A stretch of DNA of 40,206 nucleotides from Clostridia bacterium (GCA_017453685.1 JAFTEL010000014.1:1-40206); one strand, 5' to 3'; shown: positions 25,848-32,763, numbered from the stretch's first letter. Numbers and translations are program-made. The notes: generated from the letters alone by a model not told the origin.

Positions 25848-26050
25848 AACAGACGCCCTGCCCTGTGCGAGAAAAGTTCGGCAATACTAACCCTACATTT
25901 TATTTATGGGAATGCCGGCTCCGGCAGCGGATTGCAGACCTCCCGCCTTCGGCGGACGAAGGGAGCGTGAACCTGTTGGGCGGCTGCCCACCTGCTTGAG
26001 CGCAGGTTATTATTCGCCATCTACGGCTCGGCGGGGTGTCTGGTTTTTTT
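25848..26050 (+). ncRNA. ssrS: Probable 6S RNA
   Basis: 6S RNA mimics an open promoter and sequesters housekeeping RNA polymerase. This stretch of about 200 bases has a 13-bp closing helix with G-U pairs (25850-25862 with 26030-26042), a large central bubble, and an apical arm (GGCAGC/GCTGCC, CTCCC/GGGAG, and the tip hairpin CCGCC-TTC-GGCGG). On the 3' side of the bubble sits the small hairpin CCTGC-TTGAGC-GCAGG, as found in 6S RNAs, and the 3' foot leads into a T-run (26043-26050). Size, architecture and the CCCTGCCCTGTGCG 5' sequence fit. RNase P and SRP RNA motifs are absent. The call rests on hand folding only. Confidence 0.72.
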
Positions 26051-26061
26051 AAGGTGATAGT

Positions 26062-26733
26062 TTGAAAAAGCTGATTGATTCCGATATAGTCGGTTTACTG
26101 CCCGTTCCGGGCGGTTTTTTCTACATAAAACCAAATATGATGCCCAACGGCAAAGTCAAAGGCGAATTCTACGGATACGAAGCCGCCGGCGGCAAAACGA
26201 TCCCGATCACCAAATGGGTCTATTTTGAAGCCAAGTTCGGCGGCGCCTACAAAAAGATCACCTCGCAGCTCAAGGATTACATCTCCTGCGAGTGCGGTGT
26301 TCTCTCCGGCGGCGAAGCGGTTCTGCTTTACCCCGACGGCGATCTGGGCGTGTTCAACGCCAGAGGCGTCGCCACCTTCACGGGCAGGCTCGAATACCAC
26401 GACGCGATCGTCAACGGCGTCGCGCCCGACGGGCGGAATTTCTGGGGCGTGGTGCCCGAGATGAACTCCGTGATCTGCTATTCCATCGACGACAAGCGCG
26501 TGCAGATGCGCATCGGCAGCCAGGCCTCCACCGCCTTTGAAAAGCCCGTTGCCATCGTGCGGTACGGTGACACGCTGTTCGTTTCGAACGAGGATTCCTG
26601 CAAGGTGCGCACAATCTCGCTCCTGGATTATTCCGTAGCGGACTATCTGAAATTTGAAGAACCCATCAAGCGGTTTTTCATGGCGGGGAAGAAAGAATTC
26701 GTCGTGCTGGAATCGGGCGTTTATCAGCTTTAA
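26062..26733 (+). CDS. Uncharacterised beta-rich (propeller-like) protein
   Basis: I do not recognise this 223-residue protein. The start is TTG 26062, with AAGGTG five bases upstream; no ATG occurs until residue 26 or later, which would remove conserved-looking sequence. It has no signal peptide or membrane segment and is made of short strands with turns such as YPDGDLGVFNARGVATF, APDGRNFWGVVPEMNSVICY, and YGDTLFVSNEDSCKVRT. These repeats suggest half of a YVTN/NHL-like propeller. It starts 11 bases after the T-run of the 6S RNA and has no visible promoter of its own, so it may depend on read-through. Confidence 0.65.
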   Translation: MKKLIDSDIVGLLPVPGGFFYIKPNMMPNGKVKGEFYGYEAAGGKTIPITKWVYFEAKFGGAYKKITSQLKDYISCECGVLSGGEAVLLYPDGDLGVFNARGVATFTGRLEYHDAIVNGVAPDGRNFWGVVPEMNSVICYSIDDKRVQMRIGSQASTAFEKPVAIVRYGDTLFVSNEDSCKVRTISLLDYSVADYLKFEEPIKRFFMAGKKEFVVLESGVYQL

Positions 26734-26747
26734 GACAAAAAAAAGAA

Positions 26748-26787
26748 CAGGGATGCTTGGGAACGAATCGGAAGCATCTCTGTTTTG
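26748..26787. terminator. Bidirectional terminator
   Basis: An 11-bp stem with one G-U pair (26748-26758 with 26772-26782) has a T-run on the plus side and an eight-A run on the left, serving both the convergent unknown gene and the lysozyme-like gene. Confidence 0.82.
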
Positions 26788-26798
26788 TTGTTTGCTGT

Positions 26799-27872
26799 TT
26801 ACTGACTGCTTTTGATCCAGGAGGAGACGAGGTTGACCACTTTCACAAAGAGGTTGGCCGCCCATTTGAAAACCGCGAACATGGCTTTGAGAATGGTGAT
26901 AATGTTCGATACGGTCGAATCCGTGTCCCCGCCCGTGTCGGGATCGGTCGACGAACTGCCGCTCAGATCAACGTTCGGGGTCACGGTGGTGTTCAGCACG
27001 AGTTTACCGCTGTAAGAGGTATACATATTGAACACGTCCTTCGGCTCGCTCACCGTCAGACGGCGGAAGACCGACACCTGAACGTCGGAGGAGTTGAGGC
27101 TGAAGTAACGCAGATAACGGCCGGTGAGCAGGGACTTGTCCATGCCGTATTTTTCGACGGAGGACGCCTGGATCGCATGGGACGTCTCGTTCGGCGCCTT
27201 GGCCACGACGCAGGCGCTTTCGGCATAAATGGCGCGGATGAGTTCTTCTTCGGTGTGGCTGCCCACGCCGCCGATCTTGTCGATGGCGTTGAACATCATA
27301 CTGCTGCCGGCTCCGTGCTGCACGGCGCGCGACCAGATCACGTTTTTGAACGCCATGGTGTAGTTTTCAACATTGAAATCGGGATAGCGCTGGCGGAGCT
27401 TTTCGACCGCGGCGTCGTAATATTTCACCTTGACGTATTTATGCTGCAGCAGCAAAAAGCCCTGCGCGTCTTCCGAAGCGATATCGACCCACGCAGTGTT
27501 GAAGTTTTCGCCGTAAGTCGCGCCGTCCAGCTCATAAGCCGCGACCAGACGGGTGCCGGTCAAAATCCCTTCCCCGGAGGTAATGCACCATCTGGCAAAG
27601 GCGATCGGCACGTCGTACTTGCTGGCGAACATGTAGGCGCCGTAAGAGACGCCGCCCGCGTCGACAGCTTTGGAAATGGTGCCGGGGTTGCCGTTGGATT
27701 CATATTTGGCGGAAATGCTGCCGAGGATCAGTTCATCGTTCGTGTCTTCCATCAGCGCCAGATAGTCCTCGCAAAGCCCGTCGACCCGATAGACCGATTT
27801 CGCCGACGCGCCCACGCTCAGCAGCGAAAGCAGCGTCAGAACGGCGAGCAGAACCGCTAACGTCTTTTTCAT
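26799..27872 (-). CDS. Secreted lysozyme-like (putative peptidoglycan hydrolase) protein
   Basis: A 357-residue secreted protein with a signal peptide (MKKTLAVLLAVLTLLSLLSV, cut near ASAK). The first part matches, by eye, a lysozyme-like group seen in phage and VgrG-related proteins: SAKYESNGNPGTIS (about 54-67) followed by DAGGVSYGAYMFASKY (about 71-86). Glu58 in YESNG is the natural candidate for the catalytic acid. A helical middle part follows (AVQHGAGSSMMFNAID, SHTEEELIRAIY). After a Ser/Thr/Asp-rich linker the last 34 residues are hydrophobic and end NLVSSWIKSSQ, like tails on three other secreted proteins here. GGGAGGG precedes the ATG by six bases. The enzymatic role is inferred, not proven. 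Confidence 0.6.
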   Translation of the reverse strand: MKKTLAVLLAVLTLLSLLSVGASAKSVYRVDGLCEDYLALMEDTNDELILGSISAKYESNGNPGTISKAVDAGGVSYGAYMFASKYDVPIAFARWCITSGEGILTGTRLVAAYELDGATYGENFNTAWVDIASEDAQGFLLLQHKYVKVKYYDAAVEKLRQRYPDFNVENYTMAFKNVIWSRAVQHGAGSSMMFNAIDKIGGVGSHTEEELIRAIYAESACVVAKAPNETSHAIQASSVEKYGMDKSLLTGRYLRYFSLNSSDVQVSVFRRLTVSEPKDVFNMYTSYSGKLVLNTTVTPNVDLSGSSSTDPDTGGDTDSTVSNIITILKAMFAVFKWAANLFVKVVNLVSSWIKSSQ

Positions 27873-27961
27873 GTTTTTCCCTCCCGTAAAACCAGTTTTT
27901 GCTTTTTTTCAACAGCACGGCGAATTGTCAAAAAAAGCTGTGAAAAAGTTGCGCTTTTTCC

Positions 27962-27990
27962 TTTTCATTTACTTTAATATGTGTTACAAT
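27962..27990 (+). promoter_or_regulatory. Probable promoter for the metallophosphoesterase
   Basis: TTTTCA (27962-27967), a 17-base spacer and TACAAT (27985-27990), giving a leader of about 130 bases before the ATG at 28131. The leader can pair CCGTTG with CAACGG and contains a short TTTCCG/CGGAAA hairpin. Confidence 0.55.
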
Positions 27991-28130
27991 AGAAGCCTGA
28001 ATCACGCCGTTGGTTTGATTATACTACGATTTCGGAAATAATGCAACGGTGGATTTTGCTGCTGCTTTGTCAATGATTTCCGCGGCGGAAACCGCTGCGC
28101 GGAGAAATACAGAAAGAAGAAGGTATGTAA

Positions 28131-29189
28131 ATGGAAACCATCATGAAATTGCTGAGCGTTTTTGTCACGATCTTCACGCTGTTCTCTTCCATGTTCGGCT
28201 GGTTCCGGACCGGTTACGCGCCGCTTGACGCGGACAACCTGAAGATGAGCGCGGTACTGATCTCCGACACGCACATCAGCACCAAGACCACCGACGCACA
28301 AAACGTGCTGGAGCGCGGCGTAAGGGATATGTCCAAGAGCAAATCCGCCGCCGACATGCTGATGATCACGGGCGACCTGACCGACAACGGGCTGACGGAT
28401 CAGTATGATGCGCTGTTCAACATCATCAACAAGCGCTCGCCCGCCAAAAAGGCGGTCTGCGTCATGGGCAACCACGACGCCTGGGCGGTGGACTATCTGA
28501 ACAATTTCAAGAGCAAGTACAACGCCGCCACCCTTTCCTCCATCACGGAAGCGTACTACAAGTATTCCGTCAACGGCTACACGGTGCTCGCCATGGGCAC
28601 GGAAAAGGGCTTTCAGGAGAGCGAAGACTACCGGAACGAGGCGTATCTGTCCGAAGCGCAGCTCAACTGGCTTGACAGTCAGCTCGCGTCGGCCTTCCTG
28701 CTTTCCGACAAGCCTGTTTTCGTCATGTGCCACCAGCCGATCAACGGCACGAACCGTCAGGCGGAAGCCTGGTCGCTGGGCGGTCTGGGCGCGCAGTCCG
28801 ACCAACTGCTCGCCATTCTCAAGAAGCACGCGGACGCGGGGCACACCGTCATCATCTGCTCCGGTCATCTCCACAATTCCATCGGCTACGCCGGCGTGAC
28901 CAATCAGGGCAACCTCTGGTTTGTCGACGTGCCGTCCTTCGGCGTTGAGCCTTCCCGCGGCGACAACCGCACCACCGGCACCGGCTACGTGGTCGAATGT
29001 TACCCCGGCAAGGTCATCCTGCGCGCGCGCGACTTCACGGGCGCTGCCTTTATGGAAGACTTTGTTTACACCATCACCACCACCGAAAAAGTGACGCCCG
29101 TCACGCCGGAACAGCCGACCGAACCCGTGACGCCGACCGAACCGGTGACCACGCCCGAACCCATCACCGCACCTCCCCTGATCGATTAA
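28131..29189 (+). CDS. Membrane-anchored or secreted metallophosphoesterase
   Basis: A calcineurin-like phosphoesterase of 352 residues. Metal-binding motifs occur in the standard order: DTHI (about 45), GDLTDNG (about 81), GNHDAW (about 114), HQPING (about 201) and GHLHNS (about 244). An N-terminal hydrophobic segment (about 5-24, LSVFVTIFTLFSSMFGWF) without a clear cut site may anchor it. The C-terminus is a Pro/Thr/Glu linker of repeated EPVTP and TEPVT units, ending APPLID with no anchor. It is likely to act outside the cell on phosphodiesters or phosphomonoesters of unknown identity. AAGAAGG precedes the ATG. Confidence 0.85.
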   Translation: METIMKLLSVFVTIFTLFSSMFGWFRTGYAPLDADNLKMSAVLISDTHISTKTTDAQNVLERGVRDMSKSKSAADMLMITGDLTDNGLTDQYDALFNIINKRSPAKKAVCVMGNHDAWAVDYLNNFKSKYNAATLSSITEAYYKYSVNGYTVLAMGTEKGFQESEDYRNEAYLSEAQLNWLDSQLASAFLLSDKPVFVMCHQPINGTNRQAEAWSLGGLGAQSDQLLAILKKHADAGHTVIICSGHLHNSIGYAGVTNQGNLWFVDVPSFGVEPSRGDNRTTGTGYVVECYPGKVILRARDFTGAAFMEDFVYTITTTEKVTPVTPEQPTEPVTPTEPVTTPEPITAPPLID

Positions 29190-29197
29190 GCTGATTT

Positions 29198-29225
29198 GCC
29201 CGCTCCGTCAAGAGCGGGCTTTTTG
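29198..29225 (+). terminator. Rho-independent terminator
   Basis: A perfect 8-bp stem GCCCGCTC/GAGCGGGC with a six-base loop, followed by TTTTT, directly after the phosphoesterase gene. Confidence 0.9.
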
Positions 29226-29268
29226 CGTGACAAACAACAACAAAACCACATAGAATGAGGGAAAGACT

Positions 29269-30291
29269 ATGAGCAAAATCATCGGCGAGCCTTTGAAGAA
29301 TATCCCGTGGCAGGACAAACCGCAGGACACCAAATGCACCCTGCCCATCTGGCGCTTTACTGAAAACCCCATCATCAAGCGCAACCCCATCCCGGGCGTT
29401 TCGCGCGTATTCAACAGCGCGGTCGCTCCGTACGGAGACGGCTTCGTGGGCGTGTTCCGCGGCAGCGAGTACGACGGCGTGTCCTATATCTACATGGGTT
29501 GGAGCAAGGACGCGATCCACTGGGAATTCAACGACGAGCGCATCCCCTTCACGGACGAAAAGGGCGAACCGTTCATGCCCGGCTATGCCTACGACCCCCG
29601 CCTGGTCAAGGTGGAGGACACATTCTATATCATCTGGTGCACCGACCTGTACGGCGCGTCCATCGGCATGGCGAAAACGAAGGATTTCAAAACCTTCACC
29701 CGCGTGGAAAACCCGTTTTTGCCCTATAACCGCAACGCCGTGCTGTTCCCGCGCAAAATCAACGGCAAGTTCGTCATGCTCTCCCGCCCGAGCGACACGG
29801 GGCACACCCCGTTCGGCGACGTGTTTTTGAGCGAAAGCCCCGACCTGATCTATTGGGGAAAGCACCGCCACGTGATGAGCAACAAGAGCAGCCACTGGTG
29901 GGAAAGCCTGAAGATCGGCGGCGGCCCCGCGCCCATTGAGACCGACGAGGGCTGGCTGATGCTTTACCACGGCGTGGAGCGCACCTGCAACGGCTACGTT
30001 TACAGCATCGGCGGCGCGATCCTTGACCGCGACGAACCGAGCAAGGTGCTCTACCGCAGCAGAGCCTATCTGTTCACGCCCGAAGAGGATTACGAGACCA
30101 ACGGCTTCGTGGGCAACGTCTGCTTCCCCTGCGCTACCCTGTGCGACAGCGAAACGGGCCGCATCGCTATTTATTACGGCGCCGCCGACACCTACGTCGG
30201 GCTGGCGTTCACCACGGTGGACGAAACCATCCGCTTCATCAAAGAGCACAGCGAAACCGATGAGATCGACCGTGAGATCGGGATCCGATAA
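29269..30291 (+). CDS. GH130 beta-mannoside phosphorylase
   Basis: GH130 enzymes phosphorolyse beta-1,4-linked mannosides to mannose 1-phosphate. The 340-residue cytoplasmic protein has the family opening KNIPWQDKP and WRFTENPII, the strand RVFNSAVAPYGDGFVGVFRG, the catalytic Asp109 in YAYDPRLVK, and the phosphate-binding RNAVLFPRKI region and later GGGPAPIETDEGWLMLYHGV. The length and N-terminus look closer to the mannooligosaccharide or mannosyl-GlcNAc phosphorylases than to the longer mannosyl-glucose phosphorylases, but the substrate cannot be fixed. No mannanase, epimerase or sugar transporter gene is nearby, so it stands alone. GAGGG precedes the ATG. Confidence 0.87.
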   Translation: MSKIIGEPLKNIPWQDKPQDTKCTLPIWRFTENPIIKRNPIPGVSRVFNSAVAPYGDGFVGVFRGSEYDGVSYIYMGWSKDAIHWEFNDERIPFTDEKGEPFMPGYAYDPRLVKVEDTFYIIWCTDLYGASIGMAKTKDFKTFTRVENPFLPYNRNAVLFPRKINGKFVMLSRPSDTGHTPFGDVFLSESPDLIYWGKHRHVMSNKSSHWWESLKIGGGPAPIETDEGWLMLYHGVERTCNGYVYSIGGAILDRDEPSKVLYRSRAYLFTPEEDYETNGFVGNVCFPCATLCDSETGRIAIYYGAADTYVGLAFTTVDETIRFIKEHSETDEIDREIGIR

Positions 30292-30350
30292 GAGCTTTTC
30301 CTCCCTTTGAGAGAAAGCCGCCAATAGCCTCCCACGAGTTGGGTGTATAT

Positions 30351-30446
30351 GCGGTCAGCATGGTTGCTGACCCTACGAATATGCCGCACGTCATCGGTTC
30401 ATATCAAGGGTAAAGCTGCGTGTAGGGCAAGCATACCATGCTTACC
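30351..30446. repeat. REP-like palindrome pair, left of the dockerin gene
   Basis: Two short palindromes in opposite orientation. The left copy (30351-30376, minus) reads GTAGGGTCAGCA, loop, TGCTGACCGC. The right copy (30422-30446, plus) reads GTAGGGCAAGCAT, loop, ATGCTTACC. Both share the GTAGGG start and stems of about 8 bp, but the stem sequences differ and stay complementary. They lie between the GH130 gene and its apparent terminator. Confidence 0.6.
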
Positions 30447-30471
30447 ACAAGATCAGATACCGATAAAGAAT

Positions 30472-30512
30472 GAGCACAGGCGCTCCGTTTGGAAAACCTG
30501 TGCTCGTTGTTT
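30472..30512 (+). terminator. Rho-independent terminator
   Basis: A 9-bp stem GAGCACAGG/CCTGTGCTC (30472-30480 with 30497-30505) followed by GTTGTTTGTTT. It lies about 180 bases past GH130 and just before the convergent dockerin gene ends. Confidence 0.7.
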
Positions 30513-30520
30513 GTTTACTT

Positions 30521-32383
30521 TTATGCGGTTTGAAGATTAAAAATGCGATAAATCCAATTCAAAACAATGATGAACAGATTACGGAACCACGCCAGAATAT
30601 TTTGCGCGGCGGGCCGGGGTTCGGCGGGTTCTGCCGGTTGATCGGGTTCGATGATTTCAACCGTTTGGTCAATTAAGCTGCAATACTCGAGGTAAACGCT
30701 GTTGGTTTCAAGCTCTTCGTGTGACGCGGTTTGATCGATGTCATTCAATAATAAGCCTGCTCGTTCAATCAGTGCCACGTCGGCCGCGTCGATATTTCCG
30801 TCGTGGTTTGCATCGCACGCCGCAAGCTGCGCGGCGGTCCAAGCGGATTGTGAAATCAGCCCGTTCGCCACCAAACTCACAAAATACGCGTCCGTGCCGT
30901 CGTACCAACTGTCGCCGTCAATGTCGCCGAAGATCACGACGGTGTAGGTATCCACAAGCTGCTGTTCAACGTCGTAAACTTTGACTTTTGTTCCCGTGCC
31001 CATCACCTGTTTGGCGGTGGGATATTCATATTCCAACGAACCGCCGCTGACGGTAACACAGTTTTGTTCAAACGTTGCCGTCGTGCCGCCTGCCGTCAAG
31101 CCGGTAATTTGGCGGGTTTGGCTGTTGATCGCCGCGCCGGAAAGCGGTATGAGCACAGGCGGATTAACCGGTTTATTCACTTGGAAATAAGAATAATCCG
31201 ATATGATATGCACCCAGTCCGATCCGTCTGCTTCCCAGCAGTTTGAATTGTAAGATTGAACGGACGCTCTGTAGTACCCCTCTCCAAAAGAAACGACTTC
31301 GCCGGACGCAGCATAATTCTTTCTGTAGATGACCCTGTAGGAGCCGTCGTCGTTGCGCAGTTCTATGACTAAATTGTAATGCGTCGTGTTTGTTGTCGAC
31401 GTCCAGTTGAACGTAACGGTTTCCCCTTCCTCGTAGAAATCCCGCAGTCCGACAAGCGACGGCTTGTTCGGTCGGCTGCATTCCAAACAGCCCGGCATGG
31501 TAGTGGTTCCGCCGGTTAAAAAGGTTTCGTTGCAAATTACACATTTGTCATATACACGGTGAGGATGAACAGCCTCATAACCGCTGACGTAAGTCGCCGC
31601 CGTTTCATCTGTATAATACCAATCGCCGCAGCTGCACAACATATACACACGGTGGGGGTGTGCTGCTTCATAACTGCGTTCGTAGAAGTGAGTATGAACA
31701 CTCGGAATTGCCCCGGGATGATTGGTAGAACGGTATAAAGAAAACCTGTTATAAGTCGATGCAAAAGATGAAAACGAAATCGTTCGCGTACCTATATAAC
31801 AATTTCCTGCATGATTGCACTCCAAAATAGTCACACTGCTATCTGATATGCTTTCAACAATCATGGAATGCATACCTGAACTGCCGTAGCTTGCCTGAAT
31901 GAAATCACCAAGATATGCTTTGGACAAGATTACCCTTGCCGTTTCTGTTGAGTTGGATGTGGTTTGCCCAATCGTCGTAACATTATTGGTGGAGGATAAT
32001 TTGTAACGATCCGAATAACTAGTTGCAACCGATTGACCAAACAACTGAAAGAACACGTACCGCGCATATCCAAAGCATTGAATACCACCGGTCGTACCGG
32101 CAATATCTGCAGTTGCAACCTTGCAATTACAATATGTATCATCTGTATAATTAAAGCTGCCATGATTACCATGACAGGCTGTTCCGCTTGGAAAGCAACA
32201 CGACTTTGATTGATCGTTTCGGAAATAGTGCCCATCGCCGTAAGTGCCGTTTTTAACTAAATTATATCGTGTGAGCAATTCTTCTTTTGTAAGTCCATAA
32301 ACAACAAAAGTCAGCACGTTCACAGGAGCAATCAACAACAGCATTACCAGCAAAACAGCAATCATCTTTTTCGGTCTTCTCAC
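30521..32383 (-). CDS. Secreted cysteine-peptidase-like protein with dockerin and C-terminal aromatic tail
   Basis: The GTG at 32383 begins a signal-peptide-like sequence (MRRPKKMIAVLLVMLLLIAP) after GGGGAT. Longer frames run into the leader hairpins and are rejected. This gives 620 residues. The N-terminal part (about 30-200) looks like a CHAP/NlpC-type cysteine peptidase or amidase with Cys103 in GIQCFGYARY and His172 in SGMHSMIVES. Next come two HPHRVY-x-x-C repeats (about 215-275) resembling zinc-ribbon-like units, a fibronectin-type segment (FNWTSTTNTTHYNLVIELR), and a type I dockerin with two calcium loops (DIDGDSWYDGTD at about 484, DANHDGNIDAAD at about 525). The final 29 residues are aromatic and hydrophobic. 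The gene is visibly more A/T-rich than its neighbours, which suggests transfer. Confidence 0.7.
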   Translation of the reverse strand: MRRPKKMIAVLLVMLLLIAPVNVLTFVVYGLTKEELLTRYNLVKNGTYGDGHYFRNDQSKSCCFPSGTACHGNHGSFNYTDDTYCNCKVATADIAGTTGGIQCFGYARYVFFQLFGQSVATSYSDRYKLSSTNNVTTIGQTTSNSTETARVILSKAYLGDFIQASYGSSGMHSMIVESISDSSVTILECNHAGNCYIGTRTISFSSFASTYNRFSLYRSTNHPGAIPSVHTHFYERSYEAAHPHRVYMLCSCGDWYYTDETAATYVSGYEAVHPHRVYDKCVICNETFLTGGTTTMPGCLECSRPNKPSLVGLRDFYEEGETVTFNWTSTTNTTHYNLVIELRNDDGSYRVIYRKNYAASGEVVSFGEGYYRASVQSYNSNCWEADGSDWVHIISDYSYFQVNKPVNPPVLIPLSGAAINSQTRQITGLTAGGTTATFEQNCVTVSGGSLEYEYPTAKQVMGTGTKVKVYDVEQQLVDTYTVVIFGDIDGDSWYDGTDAYFVSLVANGLISQSAWTAAQLAACDANHDGNIDAADVALIERAGLLLNDIDQTASHEELETNSVYLEYCSLIDQTVEIIEPDQPAEPAEPRPAAQNILAWFRNLFIIVLNWIYRIFNLQTA

Positions 32384-32557
32384 AATATCATCCCCAAAAT
32401 AAAAAAGTGCGCAGCCGAAGCTACGCACGAAAAACGCATAGCTCCGATTGCTGCGACACAAGATTGACGATACAGTTACAGTATGCCAAAATAGAGCATG
32501 CATTTTTGCCAAAAGGCAAAAAAACACACTGCAACTGTAATCATTCACTTGTGTCGC
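32384..32557 (-). promoter_or_regulatory. Structured leader with terminator/antiterminator hairpins before the dockerin gene
   Basis: From the promoter at 32564-32592, transcription would start near 32557. The leader first forms a long hairpin (32451-32559): a perfect 12-bp helix, a symmetric 8-by-8 unpaired loop, a second 12-bp helix with one G-U pair, and an apical region with its own 7-bp stem. Then come two mutually exclusive hairpins: an antiterminator (32419-32426 with 32436-32443, 8 bp with one G-U) and a terminator (32407-32415 with 32420-32428, followed by T6). The ribosome site and GTG lie about 17 bases beyond. This is the layout of transcription attenuation. I do not recognise a known riboswitch or T-box. 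Confidence 0.55.
32400..32428 (-). terminator. Leader terminator before the dockerin gene
   Basis: A stem GTGCGTAGC/GCTGCGCAC with one mismatch and a TTCG tetraloop, followed on the minus strand by TTTTTT. It lies between the promoter and the start codon, so it must be overcome for expression. Confidence 0.72.
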
Positions 32558-32559
32558 AG
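32451..32559. repeat. 109-bp bipartite inverted repeat
   Basis: Outer arms CTGCGACACAAG (32451-32462) and CTTGTGTCGCAG (32548-32559) are perfect 12-base inverted repeats. After eight unrelated bases on each side come inner arms TACAGTTACAGT (32471-32482) and ACTGCAACTGTA (32528-32539), inverted with one difference. The strict 12-8-12 pattern could reflect an RNA fold, a pair of bipartite protein-binding sites or the ends of a tiny mobile element. No target-site duplication is seen. Confidence 0.65.
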
Positions 32560-32563
32560 GTTC

Positions 32564-32592
32564 ATCATACCACATTGTTGGAGGATTTGCAA
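32564..32592 (-). promoter_or_regulatory. Sigma-A promoter for the dockerin gene
   Basis: On the minus strand TTGCAA (32587-32592), a 17-base spacer and TATGAT (32564-32569). The start would fall within the outer arm of the 109-bp inverted repeat. Confidence 0.7.
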
Positions 32593-32602
32593 CAGTTTTC
32601 AC

Positions 32603-32685
32603 GGCGGCAAGCATATATGATTGCCCCACAAAAGCATCGGCGCAGTACAGGTCAATCGGTAGGGCTCGCATTCTTGCGAGCCGCC
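32603..32685. repeat. REP-like palindrome pair, right of the dockerin gene
   Basis: Left copy (32603-32629, minus) reads GTGGGGCAATCAT, then ATGCTTGCCGCC; right copy (32659-32685, plus) reads GTAGGGCTCGCA, loop TTCT, TGCGAGCCGCC. They share the layout of the pair at 30351-30446: opposite orientation, 8-bp stems, and a short spacer of about 29 bases. Confidence 0.6.
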
Positions 32686-32763
32686 GAGGCTTCCCTTCGA
32701 GGGGCAGGCAAAACAGCCTCTTGCACTTTATTTATTTAATGATAAAATAAAAGCAGAAAACTG

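Noticed and set aside
29227-29256. Promoter-like GTGACA and TAGAAT before the GH130 gene
   Set aside because: The spacing is acceptable, but the start site would fall past the ribosome site, only about six bases from the ATG, so it would give a leaderless transcript.
32464-32492. TTGACG plus weak CAAAAT inside the 109-bp inverted repeat, suggesting an invertible promoter facing away from the dockerin gene
   Set aside because: The -10 is poor, a much better promoter exists at 32564-32592, no recombinase gene is in the window, and the repeats differ in the eight-base middle where a tyrosine recombinase would need identity.
32384-32671. Extended dockerin protein starting at 32671
   Set aside because: The frame runs through the promoter, the palindrome and the terminator hairpin; the GTG at 32383 gives a normal signal peptide.
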